DNA of 64,000 bases from Persicaria tinctoria. Lineage: Eukaryota; Streptophyta; Magnoliopsida; Caryophyllales; Polygonaceae. Location of the stretch: contig JBANSL010000008.1 of assembly GCA_037127255.1 (NCBI GenBank), positions 8,241,396-8,305,395 of the forward strand, written 5' to 3'. Made by a program: the position numbers and the translations under genes. Below, one piece after another: positions 1-11,617 of this stretch; within the stretch, counting starts at the first letter, position 1, and every line of letters starts with the position of its first letter. The notes beneath the pieces are model-generated. The model was not told where the DNA came from and did no database searches. It saw only the letters and a list, made by a program, of their open reading frames with translations.

Positions 1-179
1 TGTTCAAGGTTCGTGATTTTTATGGAAGGTTATGAAAAGATTGAATCATTTTGTGAAAAAATAACATAACCCAGGGCCATAACAAGCTTATCTGAATCGG
101 TGAGGATTCGCATCAAATGAGGTGTAAAATAAATGGAGATGGAGGAGCACAAAAGAAAATAAGTTAAGTTCAGGCATAC

Positions 180-3164
180 CCGTTAATTTGGCTGCAGTAC
201 GTAGAAATTTCATTGGTCTTGAGAAAGCTATCCAGCCTTGAAGGCTCAGGAGGGAGCTTAAAGGAAGGGTCCTCCTCTGGTAAAGGTTCTTCCCCAGCAG
301 CCTTGCGTGTCATGTTCTCCGCCCTATAAGAATATCAGCAGAATGTAAAACATTAAGGAAAAAACATTGCAGCTTCACATCCTTTTCCTATTATGGATCA
401 AAACAAATCTAAAAATACCTCCGCTTCTGAAGCCATTGTTGCTGCTGAGCTTGTTGGCGGGAAACATCCCGATAATATTTTTGCAACTACAATATGAAGT
501 GCAAAATCGAAATAGATTAGACCACAAAATATTAATAGTTAGGAACTTCAAACTATACCAAGAAATGGAGAACTTACAGTCTGCTGGTGTTGAGACAAGT
601 CGTCAATGGACTGGATTATAAGTTCCAAGTTCTTCTCCAAATATGGGGCAGAAGATAATTGCAGACGGTCATAGTCACACTAATAAAAAAAAGAGATCCG
701 CATTTAAGACCAGAAGTGAATCCCAATTCCCAATAATAAAATGTTATCAACAGAATCTGATCTTATGTGAGGTTCAGATAAGGAAGACAATGTACCTGCG
801 TGACAGGAGCATCAGATTCCAATTGAGTCATGACAGCGCTTACAAGAGGAGAGTTTGAAACCTTGATCTGTCATACAAGTCCAACAATATTATATGAGGG
901 AGACCACATAACCAAATTTAGGGAAAATGTGCAAGTTAAGTGCCTAATCGTATTATCAATGATCAAACTGGTAATTCAATGCCATGATTATAACAAGATT
1001 TATCATTTTTAAAACGTTTATCATGATTTCATCATACGAATATGAGCCAGGACAAAAATAAAGCTTAAAAAGTCTCAAAACATACAGATATCTCTTCAAA
1101 CATGTCAACCCATGACAGGTTCTTCTCTCTCAACCTATCAAAAGAAAGGAAAAAAGGTCAAAAAAATACATATGTGCAACTTAGGCACCTGAAAGAATGT
1201 GAGCGAAAGCTTATGCCATACTTCTCTCCACTGAAATTGTTATCGCGATAAAGCTCCATGAAAGAATCAGAAAGCTTGATAGCTTTGAGGGATAGAACAC
1301 CTTGACTAGCCTTTGATGGGTCATATATAATGCACACACATCGTCTAATATTCTCCTGTAAAAATATACATAAAATACATCCATCTTGAGCTACTTGGTA
1401 TAAAATTGTAACTTTTAAATAAATTATGAGAATCAAAGAAACTGGATATCACAGCAACACTATGACAAAGACAATAAAAGATCATTACCTGGTAGTTCAT
1501 GAAGGTTGCAATCAGATCAGGCGTCTGATATGTCCCTGTCAAAGTCGATTGGTACCTGAAGGAAATTTTGCCACCAGCACAACAAGCTGGAGTTTTAAAA
1601 TCAAGAGAATCGAGCAAATCCTGTAAGTGAAAAAGTATTTTTCCCCCTAGATGGGAAGTCCAGTAACATAACCAAAATCATTAGATTATCAACTTGACTG
1701 GTATCCGTAATAATTGCCCAATAAGTCAAGCGGTGGTACATGTGAGCAGTAACACCAGCAACTAGCTCCTTAGGAGACAAGGCTGATATTGAACAAAATA
1801 TAACTATCACTTACATCTCTCCAAACAGATCAACCATCCAAATAAGCCATGCACACAGATTAACATAAAAAAAAAATCCATATATGAAAAAACTCACCAT
1901 CCAACAGTATTATTGTCAACGTTAACCTCTCTCAAGCATCTCATCATGTCAAGCTGGTAATTCGCACCCTCTGTCTCAACTTCCTCACCTTCACCTAGAT
2001 CCTGTAAACTCCAAAATGGCTTACATGTAAGCCCTATCACTGCTTTTAATTCAAAATGAAGAAGAAAACTAAATTAAAACCACGGGCTCCTTACATCCCA
2101 TGGAATATAAAGGACAAAGTTATGCTTCACGTACTGGGAAGGGAAAACAGTTGGTGACTTCAAGGACACTGCCAACGTCCAGCCCAAGCAACTGACCAGT
2201 GACCATCCTACCAGGGTAGAACTCACTACAATGTTTTATCAACTTCAAAACAGCCTATAAGGATATAAAGGCAGAGGTAGTTAGAGCTTCAACAACAATT
2301 TTAAGTCCTTCCATCAGCAGATAGATATGTATTCTCAACATTCATGCATACAGTTTTTCACATATCAGCCCAGAGTTCGGATTAGTTTTAGGAACATAAA
2401 CAATATGATAGTCATTCCCTTCTCAATACTCAAGGGGTTCAAATTAAATCATCGAAATGCTTGAGATCCCTCTCAACATTGAAAAAATTCAATCCCTGTA
2501 GTATTTACAATTTCGAATTGAATACAAAATTATATTTTTTAAGAATTAGTTGGAACGTGTTCGTGTCTATTAATAGGTTTCCCAGCAAGTTCTCAGATGA
2601 ATACAAATCTAAGGAAAATGCATGACGAGCTAATTATTCAGCTCTCCAGGAGCAAATTAATAATGTAGCCGAGGGAGGTATATGCATATCACACTAAAAA
2701 ATCTAAGTTTGCAACTATTTTATGTTCTTATTGAGTATCAGGAACCGGAATCAGCAATAAATATCCCCACAAATCTCATTAAGACTGCTTTCAATCTTTC
2801 TACAATTTCACAACAAATTCACAACACCTATAAGATATAACAGGAAATTCTATACGGATCAAGGAATAAGAAAAACCCTGGATTTAACAGAGAACACGGA
2901 GAGAGATAGTAGGATTTACCAAGCCCTCCATTTGAACAACTCGAAGGGGAGGAGCGACCTCCTCTGCTTTCACGGCCGCCTGGAGAAACGATCGAGCTGG
3001 TGCTGTTGCATAATCCAAATTCCAAATCCACCAAAGTCACATAACAGCAAGCAAATAAACCCTAATGTGAATAAAAATAACTAAAAAAACTAAATTTCAG
3101 AACTAAAAGATGAAAAACTGCTAGAAACACATAAGAACAAACATGTACAATTACCGTTCGCCAT
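180..3164 (-). CDS. EIF3H: Eukaryotic translation initiation factor 3 subunit H (3' end outside window)
   Basis: Subunit H of eIF3, a cytoplasmic complex that loads the 40S ribosome and, in plants, helps reinitiation after upstream ORFs. Eleven exons read in frame on the minus strand: 3164-3155, 3002-2920, 2254-2135, 2001-1898, 1555-1489, 1355-1222, 1134-1086, 867-796, 679-578, 486-419 and 323-180. All have GT-AG borders and phases agree. The product begins [18 protein letters not shown]; the MPN-type core follows ([55 protein letters not shown]). The C-terminal part holds RQQAQQQ and GEEPLPEED. The canonical JAMM zinc ligands are absent, as known for eIF3h. The last exon (about 15-20 residues) is not in bases 1-179 and must lie left of the window. 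The 10-base first coding exon is unusually short but gives the expected family N-terminus. Confidence 0.95.
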
Positions 3165-3429
3165 GATCAATTCCTAGTTTCAGCTTCGAGTGAGGGACAA
3201 GGATAGGTAACTACTGGTTTGCTCGAGAGATTCTGGACTTCCGCTCTCCGGAGTATCACGCAAAAACCCTAATTTCGGAGTATTACCTGATCTCCGATTG
3301 CCACTCGATATGTTTTTTCGGTTTTAAAGTTTGGGCTATCAAATTGGGCCGTGTAATGGTCCATTATGATAAAAGAATGGGCCGTCAAAACCTCTTTCCT
3401 TTGGGTTAAATCGCACAAAACGAACCTTA

Positions 3430-3565
3430 GGCTTTGTTTGGTATAATCTTCTATAGATGTCACTTAATATCACATTTGTCACCTTTTTAGCTTATTTGAT
3501 ATACTAGTTTGGAGGGAGTGTCATCATGTCGATTGATATCAAGACATCGATATCCAAACGGGGCC
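3430..3565. mobile_element. Tourist/Harbinger-like MITE
   Basis: A 136-bp AT-rich element with imperfect terminal inverted repeats, GGCTTTGTTTGGTAT on the left and ATCCAAACGGGGCC on the right. It is flanked by TTA on the left and TTC on the right, an imperfect form of the TTA duplication of PIF/Harbinger MITEs. It lies about 270 bp upstream of the eIF3h start. No coding capacity. Confidence 0.5.
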
Positions 3566-4061
3566 TTCATAATTTTTATCCGATTTGAAAATCTTATACT
3601 CTGGTTCCAAATAAATGATGTTTTAGAGGTAAAATTTTGATTGGAATTATTTGATGTTTTGGGATTAAAAAAATTATAATTATAATTGTTAGGCTAGAGG
3701 TGATTTGGTTTCACGCTTTTTTTTTAAAAAAAAACTTTTCACTTACCAAATATTGTACTACTAGTACAAAGTACTGAGTATTCTTTCATATTTTGTGTGT
3801 AAATATAATTTCAAACTTGTATAATTTTGGCTCCAAGGAGTTTTTTAAAAAAAATCATCATTTGGAAATTTAAATTCATCTATTAGTTGTACCCACTTGG
3901 ACAAAAAATTATTTTTTTATTACTCTTATAAGGTTTCTTATAAGGTTTCTTAATTTGCTGGTAAAACTCTAAAATACCGTTTATTTCCGACCAGAAGGAG
4001 TATGTTGCCACTCGATTTGTTAACATGTCGTCGTTGTTGCTATTGCTCGATTTGTTAACAT

Positions 4062-4319
4062 GCTGAAGTCATTGGTCTGCGATTGGGCTTGATGGCAGCC
4101 AGGCGATTAGGGGTCAAGAATGTCGAAGTGGAAGGGGATAACCTTGTGGTCATCAACGCTATCAGTGGTGTCTAGCAATGTCCATGGGAGATTCAGATGA
4201 TGATCTCAGATTCTCTAAGCTTACTGCAGTCCTTTGATTGTGTGACTTGCTCCCACATCTTCAGAGAAAGCAACCATGTTGCTGATTTGGTGACGCATCT
4301 TCGACTTAAGTCGAATTAG
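4062..4319 (+). pseudogene. RNase H-like (RVT_3) remnant
   Basis: Eighty-five codons of a plant RNase H-like domain, the type found at the 3' end of L1-type LINEs and in derived plant proteins. Visible motifs are AEVIGLRLGLMAARRLG, VEVEGDNLVVINAI, PWEIQMMISDS and HIFRESNHVADLV. One in-frame TAG interrupts it after the AISGV segment, and there is no N-terminal part. A short direct repeat (CTCGATTTGTTAACATG) lies just upstream. A poly-A-like AT stretch follows at 4371-4391. I read it as a decayed LINE 3' end, but a dead host RVT_3 gene is possible. Confidence 0.7.
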
Positions 4320-4699
4320 TTTTCTCTCTTTTTGCATCCTGAGCTGTTAGCTCTCGTCCTTGCTTTGTATAAAAAAATATATATATATTTAACATCCCGA
4401 GATGGAAAGTTGTTGCCTCTTGATTTTGCATTTTATCCCTCTGTAATTATGGGTTTTATTTATTTATTTCGACTATGTTCGAGTTATTTTCGTGGTTGCT
4501 CATAATGTTTTGTCCATCTACCAATTTTTTCAATTTCTCAAATGTCCAGATTTGTCCATCGGTCCATGTGAACTCTAACTCTTATATTAGAGATATTTCT
4601 GTACCCTAACTCTTATATTCGAGATATTTTCGTTGTTGATCACAATGATTTGTCTATGTGAACTTTTAACTCTTATTTAGAGTAAAGATTCACCTAAGA

Positions 4700-5278
4700 T
4701 TTTTTTTTGACGACGCAGAGGTTCCAAAGTTATCGACTAATTCTTCACGGGCCGAGCACTAGCCTGCAAAGAACTCAAGCCGGGTAAGCCAAGCGGCTAG
4801 CCACAAGACAGGCTAAATTCATGACAAGGTAAATAAAGACATGAGTACCCACTCTAACACAAATTGCTCCTAGTGACATTTGAACCATTGACCTCATGAT
4901 AGTGAGACAGTAGGAAACATCTCCTCCCAGCAGCTCAATCCCAACCAGATTCATCAACAATGCTCGCCCTCAAGCGAACCCTAAACCCACCCCCAACCCT
5001 CGGTTGGTTCGACCCCGACCCCTGCAAGTGGGACCACATCGTCTGCACCCAGGACAACCGGGTCACCCGCATCCAAATCGGCCACCAAGGCCTCCAAGGT
5101 ACTCTTCCCCCTTCCCTGTCCTCCCTCTCCATGCTCGAGCGCCTCGAGCTCCAATGGAACAACATCTCTGGCCCCCTCCCCTCCCTCACCGGCCTCTCCT
5201 CCCTCCAGGTCCTCATGCTCAGCAACAACGCCTTCTCTTTCATCTCACTCTTACCATTAGGGCAAAAAATCATTGGTA
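4700..5278 (-). mobile_element. Chimeric retroposon: SINE-like tail plus captured LRR-kinase fragment
   Basis: A 579-bp segment bounded by near-identical 14-bp direct repeats, AGATTCACCTAAGA (4686-4699) and AGATTTACCTAAGA (5279-5292). A T run directly after the left repeat (from 4701) is a poly-A tail when read on the minus strand. The minus-strand 3' half (about 4935-4700) has a tRNA-promoter-like B box (GGTTCAAATGTC, near 4880). The 5' half is a TMK-type LRR kinase fragment lying antisense to the SINE-like part. Flanking repeats and an A tail are the marks of target-primed retroposition. The internal chimera is inferred. Confidence 0.55.
4948..5245 (+). pseudogene. TMK-type LRR receptor kinase fragment
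   Basis: About 95 codons matching the mature N-terminus of transmembrane (TMK) LRR receptor kinases, auxin and growth receptors at the plasma membrane. It reads [15 protein letters not shown], then [11 protein letters not shown] (LRR N-cap), [35 protein letters not shown] and [12 protein letters not shown]. It stops abruptly in the third LRR. Signal peptide, remaining LRRs, membrane segment and kinase are missing, so no receptor can be made. The fragment is far more GC-rich than its surroundings and still open, so capture was probably recent or GC-biased. It sits inside the direct-repeat-bounded retroposon at 4700-5278. Confidence 0.8.
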
Positions 5279-5726
5279 AGATTTACCTAAGAATTGAATC
5301 TACCAACTCCAACCACATAATCTCACATAACCAGAGACAAAGAAAGTCAAATATACAAATATATTGGAAGAAATTAAAAACAAAAATTACAAAATGCGAT
5401 AAGAAATGTCACACCCAATTTAATTCATATCCAAAAAAACCTCTTACCTAAAATATCATCACATGGTATCTAATCCAAATCCAATCAAAATACACTTTTA
5501 CTTTAACTCATCCAATCAAAACAAATAGACCTTAATTTATAAGCTACATTCAATGTCCCATATTTAATGTCGCAAAAGCTACAAACAATCATCAATAAGG
5601 CGTACCTCGTCGACCTTGTAAAACGCCGTGGCCCACCAATAACAGCACCGTAATGCCCACGCTTTTACGTTTTAACAAGAGGGCCTGGGCCAGAGAGTGG
5701 GCCTGAGAATGGGCTTAGGCCCACCC

Positions 5727-7406
5727 TCACATGCCACCTCGTTGCGCTTGCCGGAACTTTATTGGGTCGGGGCCCACATTTACCGCCTTCTCCCGCCTAC
5801 AGCTCGTCAACAACCCTCCACCCCCCCTCCTCTTACTCTCCCCGTCGCCGGCGATCCCGCCACCGCTAGAGGACTTGGGACCGCATCTCTGCGCGGCGTA
5901 CCCTGCATCTGACGCGCTGACGCGTTCGAAGCCCTCCGCCGTCGTCACGCTCCAGTCGACGCTCACCTCGCTCGGGGCGTAGCACTCTGTCGGCGTCGCT
6001 GGATCCTCCTCGTCCTGATCGGCGTCGTTGTCTGGTTTGTTGAGCGTTGCGCTCTGGAGGCGTCGCGCGGTGAAGGTGAGCGCGGGGTCGTCGAGCGAGT
6101 CCCGGCGGAGAAACAGCGTTGATTGGGTGGTGGCGGAGAAGCTTTCGATTTCGAAGAGGTCGGAGCTGGCGTCGCTGCACATCTCGTCTTCGTAGCTCGC
6201 TCGGCGGGATCTCGGACTCGTCGGGAACGTGAAGGTTCGGCTTGCGTTGCCGTCTTGCGGCTGGAAGACATCGATCGAGTCCCGAGGAGCGTCCGCGGCG
6301 GATTCTCCGGAGACGGTGGTCGTTGGGACAATGTTGAACATTCGCTTGGGGGGAGTAGCTGGACTGCTCAGGATTGGGAATGTGAAGCCGTTGCTTGTGG
6401 TACCGGAGCCGTCGGCGACGGTTCTTACTGTGACGGCGACGTGATCAGGCGGAAAGGTCTTTTCCCTGTGCAGATCGTCCAAATTAGGGTTTGCATTCGT
6501 CTGGATGATCTTGTTTTGATCCAACTGTGGCCGAGCAATGAAATTTGTGACTTGCTCGTTTGGAATTAGGGCTGCTCTCGTTTTTGCGGCAGTTGAATTT
6601 GTTAATCCTCTTAATGGGCATTGAAATGTCTTTGGACTGCTTTGCCTGCTAGAATAGAGGGAACCACCACCACCACCACAGCTGATCCTATTCAACTGAA
6701 CTATCCGCGGTGGAGTTTTGCTGGCTTCGCCCTCTGAATTTGATTCCTGGACATTGACAGATTTCTTCCCTGAGCAAGGGCATTTGTTTCCGCGGAGGAA
6801 CCATTTCATGGAGGCAGTACTGGTTTTCCTGCCAGTTCTACCAGCTGCACTGGGGAGGTTCCTGATGGATACTGGAGCTAAGCCTGGTGGATTGATGAGA
6901 AGACCAGTCTTGCTGTTCCAACTGGCTTCGGAAAACACAGTTGGCGTTACATGAGACGATCTTGGCCTGTAATTCCTTCCATAGCTGTCTTCAGACATGG
7001 AGGATAATCTTGAAATGGAAGAGATAGATTGTTTTGGAGGGGATAAAGATGATCTGCTAATGGATAGGACCTCTGGTTGCCTGATATTTGATTTGGTGTA
7101 GATTTCTCCATGTTTATGGTGGCTGTTGTTGTCAGGCCCGGGTTCATGAGCTCCATTGAAGTACTTCTCAGCATCGAAAATGCTGATCTCAGCGTTTCCT
7201 GCTCTCTTCCCGGGATGATTGACTTCCGCTGGTAAGAGGGGGTTGTTGTTGGATTTTAAGTAGGATGTGGATAAATCTCTGCTAGTTGGCTTGGCTGTGA
7301 GTTGGGCACGGATAATGGAAGGCTTGTTGATGTAATTGAACTGCGGTTTTGCTCGGTTCAAGCTCTGGTTGTGAAATGAATCTTCTCTTGGTGCTACCCG
7401 CTCCAT
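5727..7406 (-). CDS. Phytochrome kinase substrate (PKS)-like protein
   Basis: Intronless 559-codon gene. PKS proteins bind phytochromes and phototropins at the plasma membrane and act in phototropism, leaf positioning and light-controlled hypocotyl growth. Family hallmarks are visible: SIFDAEKYFNG at about residues 75-85, EASWNSKTGLLI near 160, KWFLRGNKCPCSGKKSV at 201-216, FTFPI/FTFPTSPR segments, SDLFEIESFS in the acidic middle, SVDWSVTTAEGF towards the end, and a C-terminal GLLTSCRREKAVNV block. It is longer than Arabidopsis PKS1, mainly through Ser/Pro/Gly-rich low-complexity stretches including GGGGG. The ATG at 7406-7404 opens the only long frame. The 3' half is very GC-rich, which creates long antisense open frames that I do not consider genes. 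I cannot say which PKS paralogue it is. Confidence 0.92.
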   Translation of the reverse strand: MERVAPREDSFHNQSLNRAKPQFNYINKPSIIRAQLTAKPTSRDLSTSYLKSNNNPLLPAEVNHPGKRAGNAEISIFDAEKYFNGAHEPGPDNNSHHKHGEIYTKSNIRQPEVLSISRSSLSPPKQSISSISRLSSMSEDSYGRNYRPRSSHVTPTVFSEASWNSKTGLLINPPGLAPVSIRNLPSAAGRTGRKTSTASMKWFLRGNKCPCSGKKSVNVQESNSEGEASKTPPRIVQLNRISCGGGGGSLYSSRQSSPKTFQCPLRGLTNSTAAKTRAALIPNEQVTNFIARPQLDQNKIIQTNANPNLDDLHREKTFPPDHVAVTVRTVADGSGTTSNGFTFPILSSPATPPKRMFNIVPTTTVSGESAADAPRDSIDVFQPQDGNASRTFTFPTSPRSRRASYEDEMCSDASSDLFEIESFSATTQSTLFLRRDSLDDPALTFTARRLQSATLNKPDNDADQDEEDPATPTECYAPSEVSVDWSVTTAEGFERVSASDAGYAAQRCGPKSSSGGGIAGDGESKRRGGGGLLTSCRREKAVNVGPDPIKFRQAQRGGM

Positions 7407-10400
7407 TGCTGTTGTTTGCTTGGTGGGTTGGAGATGGATTTCTTGTGCTGTTCTTTGTTATGGCTTATAAGTTTACATGTATAGTCGAGGGGGCGGGATG
7501 TTGTGTTTTGAAACATCAATCATCGAGAAGCAACACAGCTATACACCGAATTCAGGCTATTTGGTCACATGAGGCATTTGGATTTCAGGATAAAAGGCAA
7601 AGCAAGGGAAGATATGTTGTGGACAAGGAGTGATGGGGCAGATACCAAATTCCTTGTCTAAACTTCGAGGATGGCTACGATGGGTATTATTTTATCTTGG
7701 GAGACTTGGATGGTGGATGGCCATAAATTAGGTAGAGCAATCATGGTTTAATCATCTCAATTATCCTTGCTGTGGGGTTTAGAAGGACCTTCTCGTAATA
7801 AATTATACCAGGTAGGCAGGTATACGGGAGGGAATTTTCTTCTTCCTTTATTGCATTTTTTATGGGCATGCTGGAATGTGTTATTAATTGTTAGATCATG
7901 AAGATTCAAGCTCTCTTACTTTGATGTTCGTTTGGCACAATGTACTGATTTCTTACTAAAAGGAGTTTATAATATAAGCTGACAACTTAGATGTATATAT
8001 TGATGTGCCAAACAGAGCCCTTTGATCCCTCCAGACCATGGAATTGTGTTTATGTGCAATATGCATGTGTTTAAGAATCCTGAGATTGTCTTGCCTGTTT
8101 GTTTGAATAGATGGAACAACCAATTTTCGGTATCATTTTATAGGATTTGAATTTCAAACTGTTGATCACTCTAGTTACAACTAATATAATGCCTATGCTT
8201 AAAAGAAAAGGTAAGATCATGTCTACCAAAGTCTCATCAATAGCAATTATCAGCCCACTAATATTAAATAAAACAAAATTTCTACCACTTGATCAAAATC
8301 ATCCATAATGAATGAATAGTCTGGACTCTGTACCACTTCTAACCTCTTTTCCATTGTTGCAGATTGTTGCTTTCTGTGATATTGCTCCATGGAGGTTGGA
8401 AAATGCAGTGCTATATCAATCTGTTGAATTCAGGTAAAAGTTCTATCACTTACATTATTGATTACCAATCACTCATTCAGCCGATGAACATGTTTCCATT
8501 ACATACAGCTTCCATTTGTTCTAGTCTTCGGTTAAAGATCATACATATGTGTCAGATAATAACAGTTCAATATGTGACGTACTAACAGCTAGTATTGTTA
8601 ATCGACATGCATTTACTCATTTTCTGATTTGTGACAGCTAACTAAAATGTGTGATCATAGGAGCATTTACAGCTCTCTACCCTATCACCCTGTGGAGTAC
8701 CTTGTCTGCTAGGGAAGACTTTGATTTATTTGAGCCAACCATCGCATATGGTCATCTGCCATCATTCAATGACATTCCATCAGCGCTGGTGATTCCGGAG
8801 GCAAATAGCATGGAGAATGAGGTGGAACAGGCAACGCAGAGACAAGCTGCGCTAGTAAGAGGATGCTCAACTTGAGAATGAACAAGGACTGAATATGAAT
8901 AGTAGGATGAAAGTAAATTAATATGATCTCTTGGATGCACATTGAACATAATTCTTCCCGCGATAGCAAATAAAATCTCTAATCATATTCTTGCTTCAAA
9001 AGTACTTCTATACAAAATTTTCAACAACCAACATTCAATATTAATTTGGGGGACCCTGCTGTTATGGTGTGCCAATAATTTTGGGGTAAAGATGCCCTGC
9101 TTTATTTGGGACTATGAAAGAGTGCCCCTTTAGCCTTTAGGTGACTCTCCAGTCTCTACCCATCTCCCTTTAGTGGAAGTGACAGTAAAAAGTCTAAAAG
9201 AGTAGTAATAGTTGCTTGTGACAGAGTGCCAACTGCTAAATGCCACAAACCCCTCTTTCTTTGTCAATCTCTGTGTGCCCTCTTGTGGGACACTTTGGGT
9301 GTGAATGGTTTTACCAGATAAGCTGCAAACTTGTCATGGCAGGAGAGAACTCTCTGGACATGAAAACACCCCCAACTTCCCCTGACTTGCTGTTTGGCTT
9401 TGGCTTCTTCTTCTACCCCATCTCTCACATGTTAGGCTTCTGGGTCTTTCTGGTCATGTTAGGTTTAAGATTTGTACTTCTTATGCTTGCTTGTCTTCTG
9501 CCCTCTAGTTACTGTTCCTACAGTTTCTGGGCTATCTGTTATATTTCCCTTGTTTTAAAAAAAAAACAGACACAAGTATCAGGCTAATGTCACGAGAGCT
9601 GGCCTTTGTTAGACCCCACTGATGCACTTAACTTTAGGTTGCCTAAAGAAGTCCTGATAGTTTAAAAATCACAAACATATGCGTTATAAAAAAAGCATTT
9701 CTTTAGCATCCACAATCTTCCTTTCTTTAATCCCATGATGGTTGATGATTCCTCGAATCAAACAATAGACATCAAGAATCTAATTTCAATCATTTCCTTT
9801 CCGAATTCTGTGATCCTACTCCAAAACAATTGCAGATCCGAAAATTGAAATTACAGTTTATGGTATTGATCATAGGTGCATCGGAATGAATGAACTTTAA
9901 ACTTTTTTGATGTTGAAACATGAAACTGCATCACTTTTACTAAATAAAAATGCAATTCCAGTACATGTAAAGTATCTTTCATGTTAGATAACTATTAGGT
10001 GCAGATAGATTGCAATCTATTAAAAAAAAAAGGATATTCATTTCGATGTATTTACATGTTGAGATTTGCTGGGAGTCTCGTCTCAACTCACTTCGCTCAG
10101 TCGCTCACCTCGGGTAGGCTCTCAACCAGTCTTAACTGTTTGGAAGTTTATAGTACTGGGAATTGTCCTCCTGGATTGGGCTTGTTGGTACAAGATCTGG
10201 GCCAATTGATGATAATCCTATTTTATCCTATCACAGCTTAATGGATCTCCATTGTGTGCACGTGGTTTTTGGACCTTCATAGGTCACCCACTGGTTCAAA
10301 CTTGGACCAACAAAACCAACCCTTCTGGACTCAAATCCAGCAACAAGGTCCCATGGTTTTGTTTCATCTATCTAATCTAAGTAAAACTAACAATACAGGT

Positions 10401-10779
10401 CCTCATTGATCACTAATCATCAAGGATAAGGAATGCCCACCCTTTATTCTTTGCATAACTTTGAAGAAACCCATTAAAAAGTTGGGCAAGAAAAATAAAG
10501 TCAAGACTCAAAGAAGGAAAAACCCCTTTAGTAAAAAGGTCAAACCAACCCATCAAAAACCATCAGCCACCGCCAACTGTTTGTGCTATTGGCTCAGGTT
10601 TCTCCCACCAAGTTCAGGAAACCAGCTAGCTGAAAACAATCAACCACAAAACAACCGATCCTAATGGTTCATAGTTCCATGAATGTCTATAAAATTTATT
10701 GGCCTTAGCCTTGAAATCTCATTCCAACACCATCATCATCTACCTAAAACTGATTTCAAGCATCTCTCAATTTGTTCCC
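7407..10779. other. Intergenic, no confident gene
   Basis: AT-rich DNA upstream of the PKS-like gene. One exon-like stretch (8363-8434), preceded by TTGCAG and followed by GTAAAAG, reads IVAFCDIAPWRLENAVLYQSVEF; a second stretch at 8661-8872 is open and ends in TGA. I do not recognise either, and joining them in the phase the splice sites demand meets a stop soon after. A run of A follows CTTGTTTT at 9557-9567. Otherwise I see nothing. Confidence 0.4.
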
Positions 10780-11037
10780 ATGGCTTCCCTGATTATGCTG
10801 ATATCTGAACTTCTCCACCCACATGAAATTAAGCTCGACTCGATGGCTTATGCTTCGTTTTCCGGCAGCCCTGCTGCCACGACCGCCGCCTCAGCTGGGT
10901 TTATTCCTTGGAGGAGCCAAGCTTCTGCTAAAGAATCGGCGTCCACCAGCACGAAGGGCGTTCAGGGTGCGACTGCTGATGATTTCGATGAAGAGCTAGT
11001 TAAATCTCTGGTCTTTGTGGACCTTGTGTGGCCTTGA
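10780..11037 (+). CDS. Candidate small protein, 85 residues, unknown function
   Basis: An open frame starting in a favourable context (CCCATGG) and ending TGA. A TATA-like TATAAAAT sits about 90 bp upstream (near 10688), a plausible promoter distance. The product begins MASLIMLISELLHPHE, has an Ala/Ser/Thr-rich centre (SGSPAATTAASAGFIPWRSQ) and ends with an acidic DDFDEEL followed by hydrophobic VKSLVFVDLVWP. No convincing signal peptide or known domain. I do not recognise it. GC content rises within the frame relative to its flanks, which supports coding. It could equally be part of a longer spliced gene or a chance ORF. Confidence 0.35.
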   Translation: MASLIMLISELLHPHEIKLDSMAYASFSGSPAATTAASAGFIPWRSQASAKESASTSTKGVQGATADDFDEELVKSLVFVDLVWP

Positions 11038-11617
11038 GGACCTTTTTCTTGGTTCTGAGTCTCTGGATTAATGTATATATAATGAGGGTTTAGAGATTGT
11101 TGATGTTGTGATGGGTGAAAAGTTTAATCACCATAGTCATCAATGTGATTGTATGTTTGTATTTTAAATTGAGATGAAATTTTGGATAAACAAGAAAGTA
11201 ATTGACCCAAACAGCTACAAAGTTAATAGATTCATCAAACAAAGCCAGTGTTGAACTATTTAATTAAGAGCTAATCCTTTCTTCTTCATGCTTTGCTAGC
11301 CACCATCACATGATTCACAATTTCACATCCTTCTTTTAAATGGGTGTTTGGCATTAACTAGGTCCCAATAACTAACTCCCAATTCCCAAATGTGGTGTTG
11401 ATGAGTGGATCAACCCTAATTACCCTTTTGGGTAATTTTTATTATATTATCCAAAATCATTGTATTTTCATTAGGACGGCAATTTCAATGCACTAGAATT
11501 ACTTTGTGGAAAACTGGGTGAATACTAAAAAAAGGCAAAAAGGAATAGTTTGGTAAAACTTGGAGCATCAACATTGGTGAATCGGCTGGTTCATAAACCC
11601 AGAGTCCGGGTGCACGA

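Noticed and set aside
5866..6569. Several long open frames opposite or overlapping the PKS-like gene
   Set aside because: They arise from the GC-rich codon bias of the PKS-like gene; none has a recognisable domain.
9240..9587. 115-codon hydrophobic open frame
   Set aside because: No family resemblance, average AT content, no splice or promoter support.
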